NCBI GenBank assembly: GCA_025266875.1
Contig: JALLLT010000024.1
Coordinates: 372,001 to 436,000 of the forward strand
Length of the DNA: 64,000 nucleotides
Source: Fennellomyces sp. T-0311
Taxonomy: Eukaryota; Mucoromycota; Mucoromycetes; Mucorales; Lichtheimiaceae
Direction of reading: 5' to 3'
Shown piece after piece: positions 12,131 to 26,288 of this stretch. A program made the translations under genes and the position numbers. Position 1 is the stretch's first letter. Each line of letters starts with the position of its first letter. The notes under the pieces are model-generated. The model did not search any database. It worked only from the letters and a program-made list of their open reading frames with translations, and had not been told where the DNA came from.

Positions 12131-14027
12131 TTAGATACCATCCATACGTTTTTTCCTCCATCGAGGTCCGTATTTCACAAGAATAATCATCGTCAAATTA
12201 TTGATAGCAAGTAACAGGCCTGTCAAAGTAAATGTCCATCCTATACCCATGGTTTGAATACATGGTTCCACCGCAGCAACGCCAGCTGCCCTAATAAGCA
12301 TATTAATCCAACGTGTCTTACGACAAATTTACAAGGAACTTACGCTAGTCCACAGCGAACAAATGAATTGACAGCAGTGACCGAAGCACTTTTTTCCGGA
12401 AAGAGGTCTACGACAAGTGTTTGAAAAACAGTATACATAGACAACGCAACAAATCCCACTATACGTCTTTTTTGAGCAAAAAACATCACCATCAATTTTT
12501 TTTGAACAACTACGTACCTATAAAGAAAAGCACGAGAATAATAGCCAGGTGAACATGCAAGTATGCACACCAACCATAAGCTACAAGCGCCAGCTGCATC
12601 AGAATTGTTTGGATCCATGAGGAGCGCAATCGAGCTCGGTAAATTGGAAAGTCTACTGGGATCTTTCCTTTCTCAACAACACTATTGAATTGTTTGGCAG
12701 TGGTACGAAAATCATAATCAAGAATTCGGCCCGCGGCTAATGAGCCAAAAGTTCCTCCTCCCCCCATAGCCAGAAATGCGAGACCCGTCTGAAAAGGATT
12801 GAGCTTGTACTGCTGTGGTAGTAGAGTTGCAGCGGACACTTGTACGCAGGATATGGTGACATAATGCGCAGCGCTGGAAATTGCACACAACACACTATCT
12901 GGTTCAAGTATGCCCTGCAGTTGCTTCAGTGGATTTGGCATTCCACGACATAGGAAAAATGTGGATTTTTGTCTCCGGGTCAGCCATTGCAAAGGTGTTG
13001 GGTTGGCATATCCGGATCCATTACCCACAAGTGATCGTAGTGTTTCAGGTAAAAGGATGTAGGTCATTAGAAATGAGAGGATACCGGCAAGTGCAAGTAC
13101 CCAGAATATCCATCTATATTGATGTTGAGTATACGCATGATGTGTTAAATAGACTTTATATGTACCTCCAAGATAGCGTATAGGTGATTGTACCCCCAAT
13201 GAATATGCCAAATACTGAGCTGAACATTAGTCCTCCTGGAATCGAAAGGTTATACTTTTGTTTCTGCAGGGTGATAGATTTGTTATACCAGTAACGACAC
13301 CAAAGAAACCACCTCGCCTAATGGATTTGTTAAATACGTACGTGATGTATTTTGTCGATTATAGATCTTACGTACTCTTCTGCAGTAGCAATGTCGCCAA
13401 TCACGCCGGCACCTAAAGATACTTTAGCCAATGTACCACGCGATACCCAGTTCTTTGTTACAAAGTACCGATGGAAATGACTGGGCCAGAGCCGAAAGCC
13501 TGGATCATTCGCAGTACGACAAAGGCTTCGAATGACGATACAAGGGCTAATCCGATACCGCTACCAATATATATTATAAATATAATTAAAAGCACGGGCC
13601 TACGGCCCCATGTATCTGCAAAAGGACCACAAATCAGGGGAGCAATGCCTTGTAACAGAGAATACGCGGTAATTGTCAAGTTAACATTCTCTACTGTCGT
13701 ATTGAAGCTCTGTAATTTTTTTAGCTTACATACTTTGAAGCACATACATATTTACTATTACCTGCCGTATTGCATCAAGTGCAGGCGAATATGTGTTATA
13801 GGACATAAACAGAAATATCGAGTTGATAGTAACAATAATCACCATGACTCGCTTATAAGATTTTGAGAACACAGAGTATGGTTGACTTGTTATTGTTTCT
13901 TCAGCAGGATACATGCTGACTTGTTCGTCATGATCATGATCAGGGCGGTGAACTTCCACTGTCTCTGTAACGCAACTGTTTACACCATGTTCTATAATTT
14001 AATTAATTACATATACGTACCTTTCAT
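12131..14027 (-). CDS. MFS transporter, DHA1 (QDR/AQR/DTR-like) drug:H+ antiporter
   Basis: 485 residues from nine exons: 14021-14027, 13762-13964, 13469-13709, 13376-13412, 13289-13317, 13166-13235, 12518-13113, 12344-12458 and 12131-12290. The 7-nt first exon (ATGAAAG) is supported by perfect phase. The family signature is clear: TM1 with SPALDAIRQ, then NVNLTITAYSLLQGIAP, the loop 2-3 motif GPFADTWGRRP, RMIQAFGSGPVISIGAG, EERGGFFGVVTGG, and a C-terminal half with LVVDLFPEKSASVTA and the final KYGPRWRKK. These are plasma-membrane proton antiporters that export drugs, polyamines or acids; the substrate cannot be read from sequence. Usual length and 12 TM segments fit. A broken partial copy lies directly downstream. 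Confidence 0.86.
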
Positions 14028-14666
14028 TTCAGTTGTCTAAAAAAATAGTCCAAAAGAGAAAGCATGAAAGGAGGAGGGGGAGGCGAATCATGGTAGTGGT
14101 CCTGTGCATTTTACCCCTTTCTTCACCCCCCTTCGACCTTCGTCCCCGACAGCAGTACCTCCGTGTCATGTTATGAACAATCATCTTTTGGCCATTGGCA
14201 TGGGCCTCAAATCGGTTGGATGGCATATTTCGTATTAGGATGCATGTGCCAAGAATCATCGACAGGATAGATGATTCATGCGTGGTAGCTCTATTTATCT
14301 CGGAAAAAAGCTAGCGCTCAACGTTGCAGATTAAATATGTGGTCTGAATCATCATTGAATGTAATGCCATGCGTAAACTTTATAGTGTCACTTAACTCGC
14401 ACTTTACTTTCTGGAGACACTATGATTCCACATGTATAGAGTTTGTGCTGCGCATTAATGATACGTGGTAGTTTATCGAATTTCAATAAAGACTGACTGT
14501 CCAAAGAGAAAGATACAACAAGGTTATTATATGCAGTAGAGCGTTTATTTATTTATTTATAGATTGGTTGTAGTGATGAGGGAATGAGATGAATGGAATA
14601 CTTTTTTCTTTTTTTACTTGGCTAATAAGAATTACGATTTATCAGTACCAGATAAAATCATGTTTT
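14028..14666. other. intergenic between MFS and PMT genes
   Basis: 5' region of the MFS gene and 3' region of the PMT gene, with an ATTTATTTATTT stretch near 14,545-14,560. No further gene was seen. Confidence 0.5.
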
Positions 14667-17544
14667 TTAAAGCTTACCAAACTGTAGATCCCATGTGCTT
14701 AGAAGCTTGTGTTGCAATACTTGGGGCACTGTCAAACCAGGTGTACCATATGTTAGAGGTGACAGGAACCAAAACATGCCAGCTTGTCCCAGAAGAATAA
14801 TGAAAGCAGCCAAGTATGACAATCTGGATGGAGATGCTACCATCATGAAAGGATTAAACCGACGATGTTTTGTGCTGGTGGTTCCTTCTAATGCCGAGAC
14901 AGGCGAGTCAACGCCGTCGATGAACATAAACTGGAACACTGCACCAAGGAGCAGGTAATTGCATGTGGCAGCGGGTAGATAGTGATGGAGGAAAAGTGAG
15001 CGCCCCATGGCAAAGAAAGGAAGATAATGAGCGAGCCACAAGATCAAGAAGAGACCAGCGGAAGAGATAAATCTGTGTCGCAAAGCTAGGCCAAAGGTTT
15101 GTTGGATAAGTAACGCGAAGAATGATTTCCATTTTGCCACTCACGTTCATCAATCGGCTCAATGCCTCGACGACGAGCAAGAGTATCGGCAAGCATCACG
15201 CCGCAATACACGGCGACGCCGCCGATAGCAAGCCACCAACCAAACACGTTACCAGTCATATAGATCTGCTGACGAGTGTCGTTTTCTGACCAATACGAAA
15301 TACCACGGATCAAGAAAGGCCAAGTGATGGGTGTTGATTGATACGGGTGAGGCTTTGTCAATCCCGAGTTGTGTCGAAGCATGCGACCTTGGAGTTCCAG
15401 GAACTTGAGCAGGAATGGAATCTTTTTGATATCTTTTTTCTTTTCCATGTTGATTTCAGTCGCTACAAAAAATGAAGAGAACAATTAGCATACGCCTCCG
15501 AACAAAGGCTGTTTATTTTATCATCTTACCATTCAGACCCTTGATCTCCGTAGCAACCCAGTAGTTAGAACGGTCCTGGGTATTCTTATTGCCATTGACA
15601 TCCTGCTGTCCCAACCCCCACTCTGGCAGATTCTTTTTGTGTGTCCACACAGCAACCTTGGTATCCATATGCATCAATTTCACGGACTTCATGTGTGTTG
15701 ACCAGATGTTTCCGTTATGATGGTCATCGAGTACAACTTGGAAAAGAGTCTCATTGTAGCGCTTTCCAGGTTCAACTGTAGTTATTTCTTCGTTGGTAGC
15801 CATCAGGGGGGAAGCAACATCATGTGTCAAAAGGATAGTGCCAGTGCCGACATGTTCCAGTTGGATGACATCGTTATGGCGAACCTTGACACGCTCATCT
15901 TCAGCAATATCCTTGGTAGGTAGCACACGCCAGTAGCAATTGTCGTCCGCCTCTTTGACACCTGTTACTTGCTGGCCTATATTATGACGTATGAGTAAAG
16001 CAACAAACCATCAGCTACTTGGAGAGTTACCTTGACTACTGATTCGACCGTCATCGTAGCGAAGAGGATACTTGATGTCGTGAGAATGCAAGTAAACATC
16101 AGTGCCTGGATGGTGTAGAATAATCTCATCACCGTAATGGATTTCTGCAATGCCACATTCAGTTCTCGGTTCAATAACCGTAAAACTATCAAACCTTACC
16201 AAGGGATTTCATTTTGATAGCACTGTTCTTCAATGTCTCCTGGAAAGATGCACTCATGAACGTGTCACCAGGACCGGATTGGTCCAAAATGGCAAAATGG
16301 ATGTAGAACCAAAACAAATACACAAAGATGGGGACGACGATCAATGCGATGGCCCGTGCGTTAAAGTGCTTCATAAAGTGTCTCTAATTGACGTGGTAGC
16401 ACAGTAGGAAAAAAATACGCGTCAGCTGATGCCTTTACTCCTATTCCTTTCATACTTTACCATGGTCAATCCGCGTTTGATATCCAACAGTTCCCACAAA
16501 TCCACAAGGACACAGATACCAATTGTAGCAACAACAAACAAACCGACGAGTTTGACACTAAGAGGACTCCTCTTTAATTTTCTTGTCCCAATATGTTGTC
16601 AAAGTGGCTTACCTAAGAGTCATTGCCATGGTCACACCCGTCGCCACCAGCCAAAACCACCAACCGGGCGTAAACTCCCTACAGTTTGTTCGTCAGCAAA
16701 AGAACAAACGTGCGAGGAACACAAGGAAAAAAGGAGGAAAACTTACTGATATCTGAGCTTGCGAAATCGGATATAACAATACACGGTGGCGAGCATGTAG
16801 AACAAAAGCATGCTATCCAACATGATCAAACGATTCTGAGCCACAGCCGAGTTATCTTTGGACCAAACAATAAGTATGTTTTTCCAAAGTCCACTTATTT
16901 TCTTCCACTTACCGAGCACATACATCCCGGCGGTCAAGGCACATGTCAGAACGGCATAGCCTGATTGACGCATAATGCTGTAAATCAAGACAATGCACAA
17001 TACGTTAAGCGTGGCTGGCAAGGCGCGCAACCCAATGTACGGCACATTGTTTTCAATATAACTGTCCCCGATATTGCCAAAATCGAAATGACCATCGTAA
17101 CCAAGAAGGTAGCCTTGAGCAGCCAACATCAGCTTGGCCAGCGGAGGATGAACATCAAAGAAATACGTTCGTTTCAAATAAAAGCCGGCAAACTTGCCAA
17201 AATGAACTTCGTCGAATCTGTAAACCCGTTGAATCAGCTCTTTTTTTTGGCTTCTCCCTTTCTTTGCCTAACACTTACACAACTTCTGCAGGATGCCAGA
17301 TTTTGTAAAACGTCGTAAGGAATCCGAATACAGTGACAATCAAAAGTGCGGCACGATGGCTAATGGGGGATGAACCTGATGGTCCTGCGTGCCAGACCTT
17401 GTTATGATTTAGCGCGTCTGCTTGGTTAAAAAAGGGGTAAAATCATACTTTTTTCTTTTCTTCAATAGTCTCTGGAAGAGAACTATGGTTGGCATCCAGA
17501 GGATCCGCGCGTCGGCGTCGCAGTTTCGGATCACTGCTCGTCAT
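14667..17544 (-). CDS. PMT4: dolichyl-phosphate-mannose protein mannosyltransferase, PMT4 type
   Basis: 757 residues (yeast Pmt4 is about 760). It is an ER membrane GT39 enzyme that transfers mannose from dolichyl phosphate to Ser/Thr. Exons: 17449-17544, 17279-17397, 16913-17217, 16747-16855, 16613-16678, 16461-16557, 16200-16383, 16031-16144, 15530-15976, 15145-15462, 14667-15085; all phases agree. Motifs: FDEVHFGKFAGFY with the catalytic DE pair, KRTYFFDVHPPLAK, then DNSAVAQNRLIMLDSM. The MIR region (about residues 325-515) contains LHHPGTDVYLHSH and LLTHDVASPLMATNEE, followed by KFLELQGRMLRHN, NDTRQQIYMTGN and a C-terminal TM block ending FLSPLTYGTPGLT. The LTHDVASP and ELQ motifs point to the PMT4/POMT1 subfamily rather than PMT1 or PMT2; that subfamily choice is the weaker part of the call. 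Confidence 0.87.
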
Positions 17545-17734
17545 TGTGTGGGTTGAACGAAAGAAGAGAGGGTAGCGTGATTCGAATTCCTGCTTTGGGT
17601 ATGTGATATGTCCTAATTTAGCTATAGCTAATTATGCGCCTTGTCAACGTGGTAGCTGATTTGAAAGCAAAACAATACATTTGTAATTAAATAAAACAGA
17701 TTAAGTATCGAGTAAAATATGTATAAAACACTGG

Positions 17735-20700
17735 TTAAACAAAACGTGGCAGCTCCGTGAACGTCCCCATAGGTGTGGCGTCGTTCAGCTCCACCGCATA
17801 CAGCAGGCAACTCTTGGCCTGTTCAAACAAATCTTGCTCCTTGTAGACTGTGCCCAGCATGTACCTAGCCGCAAAACACCGGTTACTATCGCTCACTCTC
17901 GGTGTAAGAAAACAAACATACCAAGCTTCTGGCTGATCCCATCCGGGGCCTTTGGTCACTCGCTCCAATAGGGCTTCAGCCAGCTCCCATTCTTTCACAT
18001 CGATGTAAGCCGATGCCAGATCAATATGTGTTCGAACATGATCCGGTTCGAGCATCAATGCCTTTTTATACGCGTCGAGCGCAGTTTCCAACAATTCTTG
18101 GTTCTCCGGCTCTTCATCTTTGTATGTGCGGAAACAAAGGTTGCCGAGCTGGTGCCAGACCACGGCATCCATAATACCAAGCTGTTCAGCTTCCACAATG
18201 GCTTTACTGGCCTCCTCGAATCGTTTGGACTTGATAAAGCTGTTGGTGGACATGAGCCACAGCTTTACGAGCAACTGGTGCCATCGTTCGCGTTGGTTTC
18301 GTACAAACGCACTGACGTTGTTGGATACAGTAGTTGTGGTAGAGACAGCTGTTGCTGTGGAAACAAGAGAGACAGTGCTGCTCATGGAATTGCTTCGCAT
18401 GCTAGCTACGGAGAATGAAGGTGTCATTCCTGAGGGTGCAATGATATCACCCGGTGCTGAATCGCGTCGAAGTTCCTCTGTTTTTAGTTTTCACGGTCAA
18501 TACTATTCCCTTTTCAATGGATCAAAATGCGTCCTACCTGCAGTGGATCCATGCTTGATGCTCAAACGGCTAGAGTCCCGACGCTGTCCCAACATGGGAG
18601 GGCTGGTAAGCGTACTGCTTGGCCGTTTTACTGGCTCAGCAACACTCTTTTTCCGTGATTTCTCCTTTGTCGAGCGTACTGTCTCTGTTGATTTGCGTCG
18701 ACCATCGTTCTTCTTTTCATCGGCCAAAGGAAGCGGTGGGACCGGATCATTACTATGATCTACGGCACCACGCTTGCTGGAAGACATAGAGAATCGACGC
18801 ACACTATCCATTGCAGTAACAGATTTTGCACGCGATGAACGCGTAGATTTTGGAGAATTTGGCGGATCTTCAGGCGCTGGAGGAGGCGAAGAAGGCACTA
18901 TGTTTACCGACGACTTGCGTACATCGGTCTTGATGGACGCGATTCGTTTCAAATTTTCGCCAGCCTTGACAGCGGCCTGCGCCTCACTCATGCCCAAACT
19001 CTGGGCCAAATGGGTATATGTCGAAAACAAGTCGCCAAACCCACTAAGCGCTGCGTCAGGACCTTCCAATGCTTCCAAAAACTCGAGCTGTGTGATGCGA
19101 AGTCGCAAATACGCCTCGGATCGATCGTGATAAGCTCGACAATGCTTTTCATCAACGGTCCATGACAAGATTGGCATGCCATAGGTGATATTGGTTGGTA
19201 TCTGGATGTTGCTGCCGCACTTTTCCAGTCCAGCTTGAATGGTTGAAAGCGCTTGGGGTATCTGCCGGAATTGGGTGCACGAGTTGATCAGTGAAAGCAA
19301 ATGCCACGATGCCAGATGGTCGGGTTTGAGTTGAAGCGATCGTCCGATGGATTGGAGTGCGCTGCCGATGTCTTTCATTTGTGCTTGCTGGAGAGCAATT
19401 TCATAGTAGATTTTCCATGAATTGTTGTCGATATCGGATGCTTTGGTAAGCGATGCCAGGGCTTCGCTGTGATATGTTGCGCGTTTCTCAGGATCGTGTG
19501 CTATGCACGTGTCAGAGCAAAACTTTATCCGCTGTGATGTCCTTCATCAACTGTTACCTTGTGCGGCAAAAAGACCATATGATGTGCCACGCATGCGATG
19601 ACAGGCGGCCACCACACTCATCCATTCCTCGGACGTGTATCCCGATAACGCAGGATCCACGTTGTTCACCAACTCGACGGCCAGATCGCCAAGGAACGCC
19701 GATAGCTTGCCATAGCGCAATTCGCGACCATACAATTGGATACCTGCCAAAAGCACTTCAATGACATTGATTTCGTTTTCATTTTCCTGCACGGTGCTGC
19801 TGTCATCCTTTCGACTCTCGGCAATCTGGCGCAAAGCATGGAGCTTGATGATAATGTGCTCAATTCGACTGGGAATGTCCAGTTCAGCAAAGGGGGTTAT
19901 TTCCACGCCATTCTCGTCCGTCTTGTCGATATCGGGAAGCCCCATCAGCTCCATGTAGCTTCGAAACGCATACCCGGCTTCCTCATAGTTGCCCAGACGC
20001 ATGAGGGTGAAGAAAATGTAACGCGAGATGGTCGTGCTGTTGAACGTATGTTCCTTTGCTTTTTGGAAAAACTGATCAATTTCGTTAGTATTGTTTGTTG
20101 GTTTGCAAACATAATTATAGAAAGAGAGGCACCTGAAGAACACGTCGTATGTTGCTAATTTCACCCCATCCGATCACGTTGTGCGTATCGTAGAAAAAGT
20201 TGGCCAGCTCATGGACGAAGCGGGATCTCTGTTTGCTATCCAGACGTACAGTGATGGAACTCAGCAAGTTTCGATACAAAGCTGTCAAGCACAAGAGCTC
20301 CTCGTAAGCAGATGCTTGGCTGTTGTGCTTCTCGCTGGTCAAGCTGCGGCACACGAAGCGTAAGGATTTCTTGTGCAAGTTCCCATGATCCAAAGACTTA
20401 CTTCACGGTCGAGGCTTTGACACCAGCCTGGGTGGCGATTGGCATGGGAAAGTAGGTTTCGTCCTGGTACGCCTTGACTAGGTAACGTCCATAATGCGAG
20501 AATATAATCCATCGCTTATGCATCCGCCAGAAGGAGGACCAGTGCGACGACGCCAAATGCATGTAGCCACGCATAAGCGGCAATACTCTGCGTGCGGGGC
20601 CACTTTTTTGTAATACAACGAAATTAGAAAGGTTTTTTTTTTTTAAAAAAAAAAGAGCCACCCACGCACTGCTTACTTTGTTCGCATGTGAAGAAGAATG

Positions 20701-21837
20701 GCGCGGTAAAGGCACTCTTCGATCCAGAAGGACAGCATCTCGCCCTTTTCCGAGGGATGCTGATCAAAGACATCCCAGGCAGCCTCGTAGGTGTCCAAGG
20801 CGGCGTCAATATCGCCCTGCATTTCAAAGCAGATGGCTAGGGCGATCGTTTTGGGTTAGCCAAAAAAAGCACGGAATGGTTTTACAAAATATATAATTGG
20901 GAACCGAACCTTTAATTACTCGGGCCTGCACCAGCAAGACCATGCCGTAGCCGGAGTGGACGTCTTCCATGCGCAGGGCCAGGCGCTCCAGCGACTCGAG
21001 GGCTTTGGCGTAGCGGCCGGTTTCAAAGTAGATTCGAGCGACGATGATCTTGGCAAGCTGGGGTCATTGGCAGGTGGAAAAGAAATTTAATGAAATTAGT
21101 TTCTAATTTTGGGAACGCACGGCCCGCAGACTCAACAAAACACCCTCACAACTGCCGGAATGGTGCGCTGGCCATTAATAATGCTCTTTGTTCCCCAAAA
21201 GTATATTTACCTGCGCCTGGCGGTCGTCCTTGGTGGCGAGCTGCCCGGATCTGGTGTGTTTCTCAATGATGCCCTGGAAGGCTTTGAGGTACTTTTCGGT
21301 GTGCGCCGGGTCCAGTCGAGGCGCGAGGGAAATATGATGAGGATCATCATTGCAATGGAGGGCATCGGAATCAATGACCAATTCCGGTTGGATGGGTGGG
21401 GAGATGACTTGGCTAGTTGACTTGTTATTGTTACCCCAGATCGATCTGCGATTTGATGCAACTTTGTCTTTGTGGTGGAGTGGCGTCAACAGTCCAGTGC
21501 CATCGACTCTTGCATCCAGCGTTTCGCGGTGGTACTGGAATGCCGGCTCCATCCCACTGGCGCGCTCGCCTTTGCTGGTGACGTCTTCGTGGCGCTGCTT
21601 CATGACAAACAGCGAAAAGATGGCTTCGTAGCGAGCGCTTTCGACAATGACTGCGCGACAGAAATATTAGGGTTTCATAATTTAGCCCCTTTGGTGTCTG
21701 TGCGCATGTTTACCTGTCTCGTCTGGGTGGTATTTCTTGTACTTGCGCGCCAGCTCGGGCACCAAGGCCCAGTCGCCGTAGCAGCGGGCGTGGTCGAGCT
21801 CGTGCGCAGCCTGCAGCGGTTTGGAGAGCGGTTCCAT
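17735..21837 (-). CDS. YPP1/TTC7-like TPR protein of the PI4-kinase complex
   Basis: 1,148 residues in ten exons: 21714-21837, 21211-21650, 20910-21057, 20677-20836, 20402-20602, 20133-20343, 19558-20071, 18538-19500, 17922-18477, 17735-17864, all phase-consistent. Tetratricopeptide-type helical pairs appear at both ends, for example YFETGRYAKALESLERLA near residue 200 and, at the C-terminus, YKKALMLEPDHVRTHIDLASAY and YMLGTVYKEQDLFEQAKSCLLYA. A long Ser/Pro/Lys-rich disordered stretch (about residues 780-960) lies between TPR sets. This layout fits YPP1 of yeast and TTC7 of animals, the scaffold that with EFR3 holds the PI4-kinase STT4 at the plasma membrane. The protein is basic and presumably cytosolic. 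Another TPR scaffold is possible but less likely. Confidence 0.75.
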
Positions 21838-22107
21838 TTGAAGGAGGGTAAAAAGAGCAGGCGGGGCTTGGAAGAAAGAGCAAAAAAAAAAAAGAGAGAG
21901 AGAGCGTTTTTTGAAAACGGCAGTCAGTGGAGTGGGCAGATTTATGGAGCATTCCCACGTGTTGTCACCAGCGTGAAAAAGTGTGTATCGTATTTTTTAA
22001 TGAGTTTTTTTTCTTTGGTTTGTTTAGCGTTGGCATAGTAAAAAAGAGGCTGTTCATGTTATTCTGCAGCAAGAGCGTCGCGCGTCAAGACTAATCAACT
22101 ACTGCCT

Positions 22108-23699
<1,592 letters not shown>

Positions 23700-24231
23700 A
23701 TGGCCCAGGTCCTGCCGACTGAGAAAAAGCAATTAAGAGCATGTCTGTTATGCTCACTCGTCAAAGCAAGTCCTGATCTCAGCAATCTCTATTGCTCATT
23801 CTAACCGATCTTTTCATTCTTTAGACTGCTGGGCAGTTCCGAACGCACGGCTGCGAAAACTGCGATGATCTCTTACGAATGCGAGATTACCCAGATCGAG
23901 TGGCGGAATGCACATCAAGCAAGTTTGAAGGGTAAAGTTTAATTCAGCCATCAATTCAATGACAATGATTCCTGATCCAATAACGAAACAGAGTCATTGC
24001 CTTGATGCAGCCTCCAGAAAGTTGGGTAGCACGGTGGCAGCGTATCGGTTCGTAGTTTTTTCTTTGTTTGTTTGCAAAGGCACGTTTATCGAGCAAAGAC
24101 CGTCGATAGATAAATTCCAACGAGGAGTTTATGCGATACGAGTATACGGTCGGATACCAGAGGACATTGAGGATGAATTGGACCGACGAGGGGTTGTATA
24201 TCGACCGCGGGATGGCAGTGTCAAGGATTAA
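23700..24231 (+). CDS. SPT4: transcription elongation factor SPT4
   Basis: 116 residues, the family size. SPT4 pairs with SPT5 (DSIF) on elongating RNA polymerase II. Exons: 23700-23765, 23825-23931, 23992-24047, 24110-24231. A four-cysteine zinc finger is formed by C15-x2-C18 and C32-x2-C35, the second pair in exon 2. Family blocks [24 protein letters not shown] and [14 protein letters not shown] follow, and the protein ends in the typical YRPRDGS. The first intron (23766-23824) begins with GCAAGT, so it is a GC-AG intron; the join gives LVK|TAGQF exactly as expected for the family and no GT donor preserves the frame. Confidence 0.93.
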
Positions 24232-24586
24232 GATGTTGCATCAGATATCAAGTCCATGGTATCGTACTTCTTCCCACGTCAAAGTTTATCCGGACGAAAT
24301 AAAAGGGTGTGGTCAATGGAGAGATATAAAAAAAAGTTCTTTCTTTTTTCTTCAAATCGAGATAGCGGAATAATAAAACAAAGTGTAGGAAAGGAGGAAG
24401 GGCATACATATAGCAAAAGGGAATAAACGAATGCAGTAAACAAAAGAGGTAGAGAGGAGGGAAAAGATATGATATGGAACAAATGTGGAAAGTCATCTAA
24501 GCAAATATAGAGGAGGAAAAAAGTGATAAATAAAATATGTAACTACATAGAAAGCACAAAATGCATATGACAGATGGTTGTGGAGT
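24232..24586. other. 3' regions of convergent SPT4 and RRM genes
   Basis: A/T-rich with purine tracts; convergent gene ends. Nothing else seen. Confidence 0.5.
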
Positions 24587-26288
24587 TTATGCATAAATCC
24601 CATTGAGTCTCCACGAAGTGTCTTGGTCACGGTTGCTTTTCAAGAGGAGCCACGGGTTGTTGACCGGATCATCCTGCTTCAAGTTACCGAATTCCGACCC
24701 AAACACTCCCGTCGTTGGGGAGAACTGACGAGCCAAGGGAGGCGAGAACGAACCAAAAGTATCGATACTAGTCGCACCACTTGCTGCACTGGTGGTCGGT
24801 CCCATGGCAAGACTCATCGCATGAGGCCCATCCAAAGAGGGATGAGTGGTACTGGCCTGGTATCTAAAAAAGAAAAAAAAAGATTGTCAAAAAGAAAGTC
24901 AGAGATACAAAGTTTAAAGTTTACCGTAAGAGCGACGCAGCTGGCAAAAAGGAATTTGTGTTGTTATTGTTGTTGTTGTTGTTGGTACTGACAACAGCAA
25001 CGCCTAGATTGTTGTTGTTAACGGACTTGTCACTCTGGGAACGGCCCCACGACAATCGAATTCTCGAAGAGCCAATTTGAAAGCCGTTCATTTGCTCGAT
25101 AGCCAATTCGGCCGATTGACGAGAAACATATTGAACAAATCCACAGCCTTTGTTGGGAGGAATCTTGACGTAAACAATATCACCGTAAGGAGCAAAGTAA
25201 CGCCGTAGTTCTTCTTCAGTCACGGGGGAAGAAAGGCCGCCGACAAAAACGGTCGTGTTGCTTGGGTCAGTTGGCTGCTGCACGAGGGCTGGTGCTTGGA
25301 GTGCCAGCTGATGATAACGTGCATTGCTGTTTTTAGGTGTGGCAAGAGATACCCGCATGGGGCGGTTTCCGCAGTACACACCGTTCATATCCGCCAATGC
25401 ATTTTGTTGTTCGTTGGGGTCGTGAAAGCGTACAAATCCATAACCTCGGGACAGGCCCGAGATGGGGTCCGTCATAACCTTGGCAGAGTGACATGACGGG
25501 TAATGCTGACGAAACAGGTTCTATAATAAATATACAGGCTTTTAGTGTACCCATTCTTTGCGCACTATGATGTATATATACCAAAAGCAACGTTTCGTCT
25601 ACTTCGCTGCTTAGATCACCGACAAATAAACTGTATTCAGGCGCACGATCCTCTCTATTATGATGAAAAAAAAGTGGATTAATTTTCGGTTTTTTCTGAT
25701 CTCTTTACCCCATTTTCCCGCACCGTACTTCCTGTCGTGTATACCGCCTCCAGAAGCCCAGTTGAGCCGAAACACCCTTTGCATGTTTGGCATTCGGGTA
25801 CCGTGAACAGTGGCTAGGGCCCTCTGGGCTGCCATACCCGAGGAGAATCCCACGAATGCGTAGCCGGCACTAACACTGATACAAACGTGCATTTATTTGT
25901 ATGTTATATATATAAAAAAAGATGCCCGAGGTTAAGTTTCATGTTCTGCTGATAAGAACAAGTTATTTCTTCTTATATACCCAGTTCTTTTGTCGCGTAT
26001 CAGTTTTACAATGACACTCTCGCCCAACGCAAGCCAGACTTGACGAATATAATTTTCATCCATCCACGGCTCGAGGTCTCCCATCCTAATCGGATGTAAA
26101 ATGTTGATAATATATCAAGACTGTTACTAAATGACTGAAGCATGTCTTTTGTGTGTGTGTGTGTGTGTGTTTGCAATATGTGGCTGTTCATATTACCATA
26201 AGGTCGTTTTGGCGCTGTCCGCAGTTATGTGAAGGTAGGACGACGGCGAAGACAAGTAGTCTAGTTGCTGCTGCTGCTGCTGAGCCAT
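24587..26288 (-). CDS. three-RRM RNA-binding protein, NAM8/CSX1/NGR1 type
   Basis: 429 residues from exons 26197-26288, 25981-26085, 25729-25875, 25582-25654, 24925-25520, 24587-24863. It begins with a short polyglutamine run. RRM1 (from about residue 28) opens KTTLWMGDLEPWMDE and carries GYAFVGFSS. RRM2 (from about 119) has YSLFVGDLSSEVDE and SRGYGFVRF. RRM3 (about 229-300) has TTVFVGGLSSPVTEEEL and GCGFVQYVSRQSAE, ending RIRLSWGRSQ. The tail is Asn- and Ser-rich. This set matches the fungal TIA1-like group of NAM8 (U1 snRNP, meiotic splicing), NGR1 and CSX1 (mRNA stability); which one cannot be decided. The donor ending exon 3 has an in-frame alternative 19 bases downstream. Confidence 0.88.
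26151..26170. repeat. (GT)10 microsatellite
   Basis: Ten perfect GT dinucleotides inside the first intron of the RRM protein gene. Confidence 0.95.
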
